A stretch of DNA of 64,000 bases from Heterocephalus glaber (Eukaryota > Chordata > Mammalia > Rodentia > Bathyergidae), in assembly GCF_000247695.1 (NCBI RefSeq), contig NW_004624734.1:12303137-12367136 (forward strand). The letters are read 5' to 3'. The notes under the pieces were generated by a model. That model had not been told where the DNA came from. It ran no database searches and saw only the letters and a program-made list of their open reading frames with translations. Position numbers and translations under genes: made by a program. Position 1 is the stretch's first letter. The number at the start of each line of letters is the position of its first letter. Of the stretch, positions 20,280 through 31,707 are shown piece after piece.

Positions 20280-21150
20280 AAATAAGCAGCTCACCCAGTG
20301 TGGTGCTTTTCTTCCAGAAGTTGACTCATCCCGTTTCTACCTGCTTTTGGTCACTTTCAGTGTCTTTATGTAGTTGGATTTTAAAAATAAGTTTTCCCCA
20401 GAGCCTACAGATTTTATTTGAGAAACAGTTGGTTCAATAGAAGCCATTTAGTTTTGTCAGAAATCTGAAATTAACTTAGGTTCCCCCCCCATACATTTTA
20501 TATATATATATATATTTTTTTTTAGTTAGGGTCTTGCTATGTAGTTCAGGCTGGCTTTGAATTCACTATGTAACCCAGGCTGGCCTTGAACTCTCAGTGA
20601 TGCTACTGTCTCAGCCTCTTGAGTGCTGGGGTTACAGATGTGTGGCACCATGCCCAGTTATAATTAAATTTTCAAACAAATCAAAGTTGCAAGAATACCG
20701 TAGCAACTTGTAAATCCACAACTAGATGTGCAATTGAAATTTCCTATATTTATCAGACATCTAGCCATCCATTTATACACCTTACATTTCAGGCATTTCA
20801 AAGTAAACCATAGACATTAATACACTTGACCCTAAATACTTCCACAAATGTATTATTAACTATTGTTCAACACTTGTTTAGTTTTTGCTTTATGATGTAG
20901 AATTTATAAGTACACTTAATATACACACTTGAAATTTATATTGAGATTTTTTTAAAACCCGGCTTTGAGCTATAATTTACATACAATAAAAACTACCAAT
21001 TTGGTGTATAATTCATGGGGTTTTTGTAACATGCAATCAACACCATAAGCAGGATAGAAACTTTCCTATTATCCTCCTAAGTTGCCTCCTGCTGTCACTC
21101 CATTCTCTCCACTGCCATACTTTTTTCTAAAAGCCACTCTGTTCTGCTTC
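20280..21150 (-). mobile_element. Second old L1/HAL1-like 3' end, with a B1 inserted
   Basis: Landmarks on plus: CCCAGAGCCTACAGATTTTA, GAGAAACAGTTGGTTCAATA, AATTTTCAAACAAATCAAAG, TTGAGCTATAATTTACATAC. A minus B1 interrupts it at about 20515-20658. Confidence 0.65.
20515..20658 (-). mobile_element. B1 SINE with internal duplication
   Basis: On plus, GGGTCTTGCTATGTAGTTCA, GGCTGGCTTTGAATTCACTA, CCCAGGCTGGCCTTGAACTC, CTGGGGTTACAGATGTGTGG. The doubled GGCTGGC-TTGAA block is the quasi-dimer duplication typical of rodent B1. Confidence 0.85.
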
Positions 21151-21204
21151 AAGTGGAAGCCAGGGTGCCACTCCCCAGAACAAGAATTAGAGGCCACAGG
21201 GAGA

Positions 21205-21722
21205 GGCCATTGTTAGGGTTTGATCTAAAATGTCCCCAAAATCTCATGTATTCAGGGATGGGGCTTTTGAAAAGCGATTGGATCATGGGGGCACTATATT
21301 AAAGAAAATTTCCCCTAGAGCTTATAGCTTTTGAGAAAGAGTTGGTCCAACAGAAGCTATTTGGTTTTGCTAGAAATGTGATATTAATCCCCCCAACATT
21401 TTATATTGAAAATTTCAAATGCAAAGTTGCCATCAGTGGATTAATCCTTTGATAAATTCATAGCTGAATGTGCTGTGTGAGGTGGTGGGGCAGGTTACTG
21501 GGAATGGGACCTGAAGGGTTTATTCTTGTCTAAGGCTCCTCATCTCCCTGCTTTCTGACTACCATGAGGTGAGCAGCTTTCCTCTGCCATACCCTTCTGC
21601 CATGATGTTCCCGACTTAAAGCCAGCTGACTATGGACTGAATCCCCCCAAACCATGAGCCAAATTAAACCTCAAGTTGTGGGTCTGAGGTATGCATCTCA
21701 GCAAGGAGCAAGCTAATACAAT
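21205..21722 (+). mobile_element. MaLR-like LTR split by an L1 3' fragment
   Basis: The left part (21205-21298) has TTAGGGTTTGATCTAAAATG and GGATCATGGGGGCACTAT. The right part (about 21470-21722) has CCATGAGCCAAATTAAACCT and ends GCAAGGAGCAAGCTAATACA. Between them (21300-21460) is a minus L1 3' piece homologous to 20390-20500 (CTAGAGCTTATAGCTTTTGA, GTTGGTCCAACAGAAGCTAT). Confidence 0.6.
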
Positions 21723-24183
21723 CACCCACTGCCTAATGTGTCCTAGAGGGTGAGAGAAGAAAGATGGAAAAGCAGAGCTAGGATCCTGGGCTTTTTAGAA
21801 GTGTCTAAGAAAGTGTCTTAAGTGACCACAGCACACTCCTCATGGTAGATTTGGTCAATCCCAGCACAAAGATACCCATTGCTTGAGCTTATTATGCCAT
21901 CAGAGGAGTTCAGGAAGCTGGAGCTTCCTTTCATCATCTTAAGAGGGATGAAATCTTGGACAGGTTCACATCCTCTTTGAGCCTGAATTTCTTCATTTGT
22001 AAAACCTTTATAAAACAGGGGTGAATGGGCCATGCTTGGCATGTACCATAATAGACCTTCAAGTATTTCTTGTTGGAAGCTATTTTATAAATAGTAAAAC
22101 TCTTGACCATGCAATTATTTTAAATTTCCACAATGTTGTTTCTGATATTGAAAGATGGTTATATAAACTTTTTTTTTTTTTTTTGCAAATTTAGACATTC
22201 TTATAATATCAAAAACAAAACATCCCCCCAAACCTTGTTCTACTGCTGCCTCATGGACAACCTCTCTCCCCAGGCCACTGCATGACCACTCTGCCAAGGC
22301 TCCCCTTTTGCCTTTGTGGTGTTCCCCTCCCAGCACATCACAACTCTTCCTTTCTTTTTATACCTGCCCCAGCATGCAACTGCTCTGCTGACATTTGGTT
22401 TCCTCCCAGCCCAATCAGATCATCCTTCCACATCTGTTTCCATCAGGTTCGAGAACCAAACGCCCAGTTACTCCTATCTGGATTACATGATGAGGAAGCT
22501 GCTTAGAAAAACATCTCTGCATGTGAGCCCTTCACTGTGGCTTACAAGGCACACCCAGCTGCTTCCTCCCCAAACCTGCAGACCCTCACCTCCTCTTCTC
22601 TCTTCACCAGCCATCAAATCAACTTACTCCTGGAGCTCACACTGACATAGACTCCCCAGCCCTATCCTTGGTCCCACTCAACTAGCATGGTAACCTTTCT
22701 TCCCAAGAAGCAGTGGGCACTAAAAACCTAGTCCTTTAAAGGCAGGAAGTACGTGAGCTCTGGAGAGTCTTTTGAGGTGTGCTTCTGAGAGGCTGATTCG
22801 AGAGACATGCTTCCATGGGAACAGAGCCCCTTTCCAGGAGATCCAGTGGCCTCTTCACCACCTTGTAGCAGTCAGGACTTAAATCTATCCATCTTCTAGA
22901 AACCACCCATGTTTAGTAGTCTGGCAGCAGGATCTGTGGAAGAATGCTAATTTCTAGAAGCAGACATTATATTCTACACTGGTATATTCTACCCTGCTCT
23001 AAGTGTCCCAGGACTGCCATTTCCAAGTACTTTTAAACCTTTATAGAGTTGCTGCCACTGTTCAAAGAGCACCATTTTACTTGATCCATACAACCCAAGA
23101 GTCAGTGCCAGTTTACAGGCGAGGACAGGAAGCCTCAGGCACAAAGTGACTTGCCTAAGGTCTCAGGTCTTAGGGGAGCAGAATTGTGACTACACAATTC
23201 TAATGAGTCCTGAGTGTTTGGTAGCTGTGTCACCTCCCAAGCCACTGCCCAGGTTTCTGTTTTTATTCAGAGTGGATGAACTAGCAAATCTAGGAAAGAA
23301 TACATCTTACATTGGAACCCTGACCACATTCACAGATATGCAAATTGAGACAAAATAGCCTCACTTTGTGCTACACCCAAATATTTTATTAAAAAGGACT
23401 AGTCTTGACTCACGGAGTTGATTTTGTGATGTGCTAATGGCGATTTCATGACTCACAAAGGGTGATGACCCAGAGTTTGAAAATAGTTCCACAGAGCTCA
23501 TAGTACCAGGACTCATTTATTTATGCAGCTTTTTCAGAAACCTGGGTTTTTAAACTTCTCTACTTGGTTTCCTTTTGCTTTTAAATAAATTCTACTAGCT
23601 TTGTACAAATTAAGAGGCATAAGCAGGTCCCTTTGGTAAAATATTAAACCTTTACAACTAGAGACACTTCACTGCGGAGTAAACACCAGGCATTTCTCAT
23701 CCATCCTGGGAGATCCCCACCCCCTTCTCCAACTCCAGGGCAGCCCCAGGATCTGAAGTGGACACATGGGGAACAGACAGGAGGTGGATCTACAGCCTCA
23801 TGCTGAAGCTTCCACAAAAGTATTTTCTTTTCCCTGGAATGAGCAGTTGGAAGGAAGTTGGGATCCTGGGACCGTGGGGGGTTTCAGTCTCCAGGTGGAG
23901 AGAGACAGCTTGCTTGAGAACAACACCCAGATCCTGGAGAGTAGGGCTGAAACCTGGAGATGGTCTTGGTTACCCTATGGGATACCTCCAGTCCATTCAC
24001 GGACTCCTGGTGAAGTCTCTCTTCTTCCACAAACATAGTTAACCTGGTTTGTTACTATTAAAAAAAATCCTAATGCATCCTTTCATTAAAATATTGACAA
24101 AATGTTATTGAATAATACTCATAGATACTTCTAACCTTTCTGAACAAGTATTGCAATTGTTATAATTTCTAAACAACCTATAA
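21723..24183. other. Intergenic sequence with two MIR fragments
   Basis: MIR-like pieces are at about 21860-22025 (plus, TTCTTCATTTGTAAAACC) and 23065-23195 (minus, GTTTACAGGCGAGGACAGGA and AAGTGACTTGCCTAAGGTCT). An 18-T run is at about 22169-22186. 22250-22640 may be an ancient repeat. No exon is supported; the open frames at 22282-22645 and 23758-24042 overlap in several frames without homology. Confidence 0.4.
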
Positions 24184-24335
24184 GCTGGGCATAGTGGCAC
24201 ATGCCTGCAATCCCAGCAACTGGCAGGCTGAGGCAGGGGGATCGCCATGAGTGCGAGGTTGGCCCAGGCTACATAGTGAGTTCAAGACCAGCCTGAACTA
24301 ATAGCAAGACCCTGTCTTGCTATAAAATCTTGCTA
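24184..24335 (+). mobile_element. B1 SINE
   Basis: Full-length B1: GCTGGGCATAGTGGCACATG, TCCCAGCAACTGGCAGGCTG, CCAGGCTACATAGTGAGTTC, AAGACCAGCCTGAACTAATA. Confidence 0.9.
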
Positions 24336-25510
24336 CAAAAGGAACAGCAGATGTGGGACCAAATGACTTGGAGATGTGAATAATAAACATTGGTCAGACT
24401 GTATTTTAATTCGAGCTTTGTGTAGGCCTAAAAAGAATAAAGAGCCATCTACATGCAACACTTGGCATCTGCTTTGAGCCAGACTAGCCTGGAACTCTGT
24501 AAAATATGGACTTCAGACTGTACTGAGACTTGCAATGCTCTGGTCCCTGTCTGTTTATCACCTGTTACCGAGAGGTATCTTTGTTTTATGGAACCCCAGA
24601 ACCCCATTTCATGAACCACCTCCCCCTGCCTAGCCCATATCTTCTATGCTGACTTTTCGGTGACATCTGGCCTGACTCCTTACGCTCTATCCTAGCTTCT
24701 AGTGAGTCAACACAAACAGCAGGCTTCAGCTGCAGAACCTAACAGAAAAGACCCAACAATGCAGTTTCCAGTTCTCCATGTTCCACCTCAAAAGGAGTCT
24801 GCTCCTCCAGTTCTGTCTGGCTTGAATAATTCAGTCACTCAGTTCTGCATACGGATGTGACAGTGGTTGATTTTATGTGCTGCCAGTTAGTTCAGTCACG
24901 CCAACCATGACTTGCTGTTACAGTGCATGAAAATACACCCGGTCTTGTATCTTCAGTTTCATCTCATGTACACAAAGCCTGTTCCTAGGCTCAGCTCGGG
25001 CACATCTGCCACATTTATTGCCTGGACCCTCACAGTACAGCACAGCTTAGTGTTCAAATCCCAGCTCCGTCCTCACCAACTGTGTGACTTTGCAAATCTT
25101 AAGTGGAGCAACCAGTACCTTCTTGATAGGGATATGATGAACACTGACCATGGAACATCTCCTGCCACTAACAGCTCAGTACTTGCTGGTTGATGCCAAT
25201 GCTCAGGGACCAGTGGACAAAGGCTAGGCTAAGAGTTGGGTCCTGGTTGTGTCATCGCTGGCATTTCCTGGGAACAAGTGGCTGCAACTAGCCCCTCATC
25301 TGATCTGTCTCATCGTTTGTGTGTGAATCCTATTATATAAGCAATGGCTTCCTAAGACATAAGTTACTAGTTGATAAAATCACAGTAAGAAATGGTAAAG
25401 TCTGTGGTACTCTTGTTCTGGATATTGCTTGAAATAAGTGGGCTATTAAATTTGAAAAATAGGTTAGATCATAATGGGATCTAACCTATGTGTAACATGC
25501 AGTTACCATA
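24336..25510. other. Intergenic sequence with nothing firm
   Basis: A short MIR-like piece is at about 25035-25095 (TTCAAATCCCAGCTCCGTCC). No other recognised element and no exon. Confidence 0.4.
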
Positions 25511-25620
25511 TAGTCAATAGAATTTTTTTTTGGTACTGGGGACCGAACTTGGGTCCTTGCGCTTGCGCAGCAGGCAACGAAACCACTGAGCTAAATCCCC
25601 AGTCTAGTCAATAGAATTTT
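25511..25620 (-). mobile_element. ID-type SINE with 16-bp target duplication
   Basis: The target repeat TAGTCAATAGAATTTT is at 25511-25526 and 25605-25620; the first copy merges with the T tail. The unit has GGTACTGGGGACCGAACTTG and CCACTGAGCTAAATCCCCAG on plus. Confidence 0.93.
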
Positions 25621-26825
25621 AGATTTAGCCCTACACTGTAATTCACCAATTTATTCCTGCTGGTCACTGAAGTCCTATGTAGACAACTGCCATAATTTGT
25701 CACATGTAAGTAATACAATCAATCATTATAATTGCTACGTTTTATAAATGTAAATAAAGAATGCCTATCTAAACTCTTTTTCAAGGTACTCAACAGGCAG
25801 AAGCAAGCATTCCCAAGGGATTCTCTTTTTATGAAATCTAAAGGAAGAGGTTATAGCTATAGTTCTTTGATAATGAAAGTCACATGTCCCAAGATAGGAA
25901 TTTTAAAACATCTACATCATTCAAAAATGGTTTCACAATGGATCAAGTAATTGTAGGTATTGTCTCCTTAGAAAATAAACTTGGAATTTCAAATGGAAGA
26001 AAAAGACTGACAAAAATCAAATTCAAGAGTCTTATTTTAAACATACTAAGTCTGATGCATAAATCATGCTAATGACTTCTATTAAGGAAAAACCACATAA
26101 CTTCTACCCTAGATTCCAGGAAAAGAAAGCTCAACCTGTGCGGTGTGGTGTGGTTGCAGGAATGCACACACTTCTGAGGCAGCAGAGTCTTGGTTCCACT
26201 GTTTGATGAGGGACCTTCTGTGATTTAACTCCCTTGAATCTTAGTTTCCTCATCTGTAAAATGGGGCTAACAATGGTGCATTCCTCAAAAGGCAATATGA
26301 AGATTAAGTTAAAAGCATAGGAATTGAAATATAGGAAGAACTCAGAAAACATGATTTAACTATCGTGAAAAAAATACAACCTCCCAAACCAGTGAACGTC
26401 AAGGGTGATTTATATTACACTAAGGTTAAAAACAGGTAGCTTTTCCCAGATAAGTTGATAAATAATTTAAAAATCCAATCTCCCACCCTCCCCCCAAGAG
26501 GCTGGTAGCAGACTGTTCCTCCCTTCCTGTGACAACTCATGAGCAGTGGGGGACAGAATGGCAGGCAAATCCCTTCAGGTTGCCAGGTGTCAGATTTGCC
26601 ACTTCTCTGCCTTCACACTTTTTAGGTCTCTGTGACGCTCAAGCCCTCAGCACATTCTGCTGGAATTCATTATCTCCTGTGAAAACCTCATTCAGGCTAC
26701 ACGTCTTTTTCCACAAAAGGATGTTAGGTAAGACTGAAAAAGAGCAAGATACTGTACACCTTTTTATGGAAAAAAAAAAAAAGGCAGTGGTTCCTTTTGG
26801 CCACATGTAGAAAAACTCTCCTATA
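25621..26825. other. Intergenic sequence with one MIR
   Basis: A plus-strand MIR lies at about 26150-26330 (TAGTTTCCTCATCTGTAAAA, TGGGGCTAACAATGGTGCAT). No gene is seen. Confidence 0.5.
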
Positions 26826-26985
26826 GGTGGGCATGGTGGCACCCACCTTTAATCCCAGCTACTCAGGAAGCAGAGGTGGGAGGATTCTAGGGTTTGAGAT
26901 CGAGCTGGGCAATTTAGTGGCGGGGAGGAGAGAAGAGAAAGGAGAGAGATGGGGGGGCGGAGAGAGAGAGAGAGAGAACCAGCCA
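26826..26985 (+). mobile_element. B1 SINE with a (GA)n tail
   Basis: GGTGGGCATGGTGGCACCCA, TAATCCCAGCTACTCAGGAA, GATCGAGCTGGGCAATTTAG, followed by a GGAGAGA/GAGAGA purine tract to 26982. Confidence 0.85.
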
Positions 26986-27354
26986 GCCCAAGCAAGGCAT
27001 CTTTCTCAGTCTCCTTTGTTGGCGGTTTACAAAGACGCTAAAGGTTGACTCATGGTAGTTTGTTCTCATCGGTGTATAAAGCCACTGGACAATGTTTCTG
27101 TGAGTCCACAGAGGGTGCCAGGAGATGGGAAAAAGGGACAGAAGGGGCCATCCTGCTTCCCATGGATAGAAAGGAGGGGAGCATGCTTCAAGTGGGAAGG
27201 AGTAACTACTGAACCCCAATCTGAGAAGAACTGAACCACAATTTCTTCAAAAAAATGAATGTGCAGGTTTGATGGTGCTTTTTTCTTTTAATACCACTCT
27301 GGATAATTTAGCAGTCCCATTGAAAAAAGGACCACGTGGGCAGAAATGCTTACT

Positions 27355-27415
27355 TTTTGCATACCACATGTTCTTGATTATTTATTTATTTGCATACCAC
27401 AAGTTCTTGATATTC
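27355..27415. repeat. Tandem duplication of about 35 bp
   Basis: TTTGCATACCACATGTTCTTGAT is followed after a TTATTTATTTA spacer by TTTGCATACCACAAGTTCTTGAT, one mismatch apart. Confidence 0.85.
27381..27390 (-). promoter_or_regulatory. Candidate distal poly(A) signal of TDP1
   Basis: The minus strand reads AATAAATAAA, giving two overlapping canonical hexamers. It would give a 3'UTR of about 1.5 kb. Assignment is inference. Confidence 0.4.
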
Positions 27416-27439
27416 TTGGGGCACCATTTCCCCTGAGTC

Positions 27440-28075
27440 CTAGTAACGATGTTGAGGAAATGCATGCCGCTGGCCCTACCTTGCCGGCCTGGCTTGGCCC
27501 TGCCTCCTGTGAACCCATGCTCATGGGCAGGGGGCACCGCACTGCTGACCCCCACCAGGGGCAAAGTGACACGGATTGCCCAGTGTGACCTTGGGTTGTG
27601 CCCAGCCTGCTCTGCACAACCTCTGTCTAGGTGGCCTCCACGGCCCCGGAGAGTCTAGAGGAGTGGGCTGGGGAGCGGATCTGTGGCAAGTACAGACAGA
27701 TGAGCAGCAAACCCATAGTGCCCCTCACAGGCATGACTGCCATCGTGCTGACTGGCTCGGTCCTGCTCCAGGGCAGACTGACCACTAGCAGCCATTTCCG
27801 AGGTGCCCCTGATGATGGAGGGGCTCGCTGAGTGCTGCTCGGAACCTGGTGCCGCCACCACCACGTCCCCGACCCCTCAAGGATGGGAGCATCAAACCTC
27901 AGGGTCTTCACCCAGCTGACCGTGGGACGTCTGCTTGGGGCTGGCCCCACCATGACAGTGGCATCAACTGCCAGCACGGGGGACCGTCCAGGTTCCTCAC
28001 TACAGTCGGCTCATGTGATGAGCGTGTGACACTGGCACCTACACAGAGGCTAGGGCCAGACAAGCTTTAGTTTTC
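27440..28075. other. GC-rich block of unknown origin
   Basis: About 640 bp markedly more GC-rich than its surroundings, with several overlapping open frames on both strands (up to 116 codons). I recognise no protein. It could be a degraded retrocopy or simply GC-rich 3' flank of TDP1. A T15 run at 28121-28136 lies beyond one edge. Confidence 0.3.
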
Positions 28076-28636
28076 TTACCCATGAAATGCAGTGGTTTAA
28101 CTAATTCTGTGGCTTTCATGTTTTTTTTTTTTTTTAAAGCAGAAAAATATCCCAAATAATATCCTTGATGGAATCCCAACATGTGAAGTGGAGCTTCTCT
28201 GCTGGAAGGTGAGAGGAGCCCCTGCAGCCCTGTCTCCCCAGCCTCCTGTGTCACCCCGACACCCCCAGCCAGACTCCACCAAGGGCTGGAGCTGCTCACC
28301 AGCCTCAGCCATGGATCCCAGGAACATCTGCAGATTCAGGTTCTGCCACTCCCAAAAGGCACACTCAGAAAGCAAAGAGAGGCAGGAGTGAGAGAGCAAA
28401 GGATCGAACTCTTTCTCTGAAAAGCTCCTGTTTGGATGAAGGGCACCTCCGGAGACAGAGAGGAAGTACCAAGTGCAAAGTCAAGCTTCAATTCAGAACA
28501 GCTGACACCATCATGAAAGTCTACATTCCCAGGAGAATAATTTCACATCTATATATGTACACTTTTTTTTTTTAACATCGTGAAGTTTAATTGCTTTCTT
28601 CCCAAAGCATATAAAAGTGAGTTAAGAAAATAGCAC

Positions 28637-28727
28637 CTTTTTTGTTTGTTTTTGGTACCGGGGATCGAACTCAGGACCTTGCGCTTGTGAGGCAAGTAGT
28701 GGAACCACTGAGCTAAATTCCTGGTCC
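28637..28727 (-). mobile_element. ID-type SINE in the presumed TDP1 3'UTR (sense to the gene)
   Basis: On plus, GGTACCGGGGATCGAACTCA through CCACTGAGCTAAATTCCTGG with a T-rich tail. It lies 192 bp downstream of the TDP1 stop and in the gene's own orientation, so the mRNA would carry the tRNA-like form. AAAATA flanks both sides. Confidence 0.9.
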
Positions 28728-28918
28728 AAAATAAAGTAGGAATGTCAGTAATGACCATTAAAAGTCTAACACCCGTGTTCACAAAAGCAACCTTTGCAGA
28801 GTTTTATAGAGGTGCAAGTAAGACTTTAAGGAAAGTGAATACTGAGTACAAACAAGAACATTTAGGGTCTGAGGCTCAGCAACATCTTACGCTCCAATTT
28901 CACAGGGCTTTAGGATTC

Positions 28919-28992
28919 TCAGGAGGGCACCCACATATTCCCGTGTCTATCTGGTGCTTTGACATAAGGAATGTTCCAAATCCATGGCCGGT
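28919..28992 (-). CDS. TDP1: TDP1 last coding exon with stop
   Basis: This encodes the C-terminal 24 residues of tyrosyl-DNA phosphodiesterase 1, the nuclear repair enzyme of the phospholipase D superfamily that removes topoisomerase I-derived 3'-phosphotyrosyl adducts. The exon starts with the last two bases of a split Asp codon (AC, after acceptor CTTTCTCCAG) and reads RPWIWNIPYVKAPDRHGNMW, ending VPS then TGA at 28919-28921. It matches the human C-terminus as I know it except Thr to Arg before HGNMW. The phase fits the exon at 35561-35669. Confidence 0.97.
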
Positions 28993-29189
28993 CTGGAGAA
29001 AGAACACATCATATAGATATTTGAACAGGATCACAGGAAAATTTCTCACCTGATGGGACAAAAGCACTTGTGTGCTAGGTTCTCCGACCTATAACGAATG
29101 TATTCTGAATGAACCCCAGAAGATACCCCTGCGGACACGTTAGGACACAGGGCTCAATGAGCAAGGGAGAGGCAGGTAGGCTAGCAGAA

Positions 29190-29365
29190 GGACCCCAGAG
29201 GCGAATCTGGCCCTGCCACCAAGCTGAGTCACACTGCAAGTCATTCAGCAAGCCGAAACCAATTTCCTCATCTGAACCTATGTCGTGGACCTGTCACAAG
29301 GAATAAATGAGGCAAATCATGGCGCATGGAAGACACAGCATCTGGCATATGGCAAAGGTTCAGCT
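29190..29365 (+). mobile_element. MIR
   Basis: CAAGTCATTCAGCAAGCCGA, AATTTCCTCATCTGAACCTA and GAGGCAAATCATGGCGCATG follow the MIR core order. Confidence 0.65.
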
Positions 29366-29479
29366 TTTGTTGTTGTTGAAGGTTCACAACTAATGCGACG
29401 TGAAGTCTCTGTTATATGATGCAGACCTATATCAAAAGAGGCAGCACGCCTGGGCACGGTATGCTGGAGAGAACTCTGA

Positions 29480-29665
29480 GGACCTGTGTCCAAATGCCAT
29501 CTCCATCCCGCTCAGCACCTTAGCGAAGGCATTGGTTTTTGGCCTTGGTTCCTCCTCTGTGAAATAGGAAATTATTACATTAGCAACTGCCAGGGATTAC
29601 TATGAAGCTAAATGAGAACATCTGTGCAAGTTCCTGGCCTGTTGTAGGTGTTCGATAAACAGGAA
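29480..29665 (+). mobile_element. MIR
   Basis: GGTTCCTCCTCTGTGAAATA, GGGATTACTATGAAGCTAAA and CCTGGCCTGTTGTAGGTGTT match the MIR core and 3' part. Confidence 0.75.
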
Positions 29666-29849
29666 TTTTTCTTCTTCTAACTGATTTTTTCAGAAATTGA
29701 AAATAACTTCAACAAATCACTCTCGCTATGCATCACTACCGCTAGAGTCACACCATTTCAAAAGAGCCATAACATGGGTAGGGTATAAATATATCACAAG
29801 GATTAAAAATAAATCCCCAACTTTGAAGGGCTGCAGTGCTTATTGTAAA

Positions 29850-30180
29850 CTTCCACTTCCCAGGTCTAAAAGAGACTGCCAGGCTACTGCAATGTGCTCG
29901 CCTTCTCAGGGACCCTTCCCTCTCCCCTCCACAGACGTGAGGGCAGCTCAGAGGACAGTCGGGCAAATAATGGTCTCTGTTGCGCTTTCCCTGCAGCAGA
30001 CCTCGCTGATTGTGTTCAATAATCTCAGAGCAATCATGCAAACAGGAGCACCCAGCAGGATGTGCAGGAAAAGAGTTCCAAAATGGCAACAAATTATCAG
30101 AACATTGTTGATTGCCTTTGGCCTTGGGAAGGTTGGAAAGCATGAAACCAAGTTCTCTTTGTTAATTTAACAAGCTTGTG
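29850..30180. other. Repeat-free segment, candidate non-coding regulatory DNA
   Basis: No known repeat is visible. The stretch is dense in A/T-rich transcription-factor-like words (TTGTGTTCAATAATC, AATCATGCAAAC, ATTGTTGATTGCCTTTGG). A 157-codon plus-strand frame crosses it without recognised homology. Function is speculative. Confidence 0.3.
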
Positions 30181-31429
30181 GAGAGTAGTAACCCTGCTTT
30201 ATGTGTTTGTTTCATAAGAGGTCCAGGGACTGGCAGGGTAATGGAGGAGGGCCTGACTCCCCACTGATTTAACTAAACCCCCATTCTCTTCTATTGGAAA
30301 CACATCTTCTGTGCCTGGACCTCTATTATTTACCAATCTTACTGCTCTGTGGGGTAAAATCAGCTATGCTTGATTCCCAAGGTGGAGGGAATAAAGTAGA
30401 TGATAGTGATGTTCTTCACAGTAATACGGGATTTGTGACGCAGGCATTTACTAAGTAGCAGCGTCAAGATCACCACTCCATTTATTCCTTTTCCTCAAAG
30501 TTACACAATAAGGACTGAGGAAGGGTCTGGTAACCTCCTTGTTGGCAAATTCCCTGCAGCTCTGCTTTATAAATGAGCAGAATGTCCGCACGGTGGGCCG
30601 ATCATCCATTATGCTGGCTGACAGGTCTATGTGAACTTCTACGCAAACTAGAGGGAAAGCCAGAAAAACAGCCCCAGAGACAGGACTGGGGCTGGGATTT
30701 GGCTCTTTTTACCCTCTGCTACTGGAAATCAGCATTAAAAGTGGCCTAGAGGAAACTTTAACTTTAAGCAACCTCCTGAATTGTTCCATGAGAGAATAAC
30801 TGGCCTTATAATACATTTATGCATATTTAAAGTGCTAGCTAGACACCAGGGACTTTGATAGGTGTTCTGGACAGACAGGGGAGAAAAGCCCGACATGCAA
30901 GCCTCATGCAGCTTACAGCCCAGGTGAGCAGGATGCCCAGGGAGATGGCATTCTGACACTCACCATGTCTGTGGAGCAGCTCCCTAACCTGACCCACAAG
31001 AGACTCACTTGTCAGAGAAAGTGCATTTCCCAGGACCCAGACCAGGCTGGGGCCTGGCAATGTGTGGTTGTATCAAATTCCAAAGGTGATCTGGCTGCAG
31101 TCAGAGTTTGGGATGCAAGGCTGAAGGGGATGGGATGCTGTTTTGTTCCCCCTGGAATAGAACGTGAAGATTGTAGAGAGGGGAGGGGCGTGACCAGGTG
31201 TGCTTGGCAGCAGTGTAGAGGATGGCTTCCGGTGGGAGGAGAGAGGCTGTGAAGGTGAACGCGGTGGGGGGGGGGCAAGGTCTGGTGAGAACTGAGGAGG
31301 CCTAGTCAAGGCTGCAGCTGGGAACGGGAGCCTGCAGGGCTCCGATGTCTTTGTCTTTATATGGCTGCATTGTGCTCATCTTAGGCCTTTTTGCTAACTC
31401 CAGAACTCAGTGCTTGCAGAGGGAGCTCA
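30181..31429. other. TDP1 intronic sequence with nothing firm
   Basis: No repeat I can name, apart from a short G tract (GGGGGGGGG) at about 31265. The overlapping frames at 30965-31309 on both strands are regarded as chance. Confidence 0.4.
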
Positions 31430-31640
31430 GGGCAATGGTAAAGGGGCGTGGATGCTGGGGCCAGCCTGCCTGTGGGACCTGACCAAGTTAACCCGAGGGT
31501 CCTAGGTTCCTCATCTGGAATTGGGGGTGGCACTACAGTACTCAGCACGCAGCTGTGAGGATACCATGAAATAATTCAGGCCATATGCTCGTATTTGCTC
31601 CTGGTACATAAATAGTGCTTAATGAAGTGCTAACTACTGT
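31430..31640 (+). mobile_element. MIR
   Basis: GGATGCTGGGGCCAGCCTGC, GGTTCCTCATCTGGAATTGG and GTACATAAATAGTGCTTAAT span most of the MIR consensus. Confidence 0.75.
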
Positions 31641-31707
31641 TATAATTACCACCATCTCAACTCACAGGGGCTGAGGATTGTCATTATCCTATACACTGTA
31701 GGTTCCC

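Larger units (their letters stand above)
27381..28918 (-). other. TDP1: Probable TDP1 3'UTR and flank
   Basis: The region follows the TDP1 stop codon on the minus strand. Two candidate poly(A) signals exist: ATTAAA (plus TTTAAT, 28586-28591), about 330 bp after the stop, and overlapping AATAAA (plus TTTATTTATT, 27381-27390), about 1.53 kb after the stop. A sense-oriented ID SINE lies within. The true 3' end is not determinable here. Confidence 0.5.

Noticed and set aside
22169..22640. Poly-T run plus following C-rich sequence as a processed pseudogene on minus
   Set aside because: No parent gene recognised and no target duplication found around the T18 run.
27631..27831. Possible retrocopy of a small mitochondrial membrane protein (peptide with PIVPLTGMTAIVLTG)
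   Set aside because: I compared it with HIGD-type proteins from memory. Spacing and flanking residues do not fit, so no name is given.
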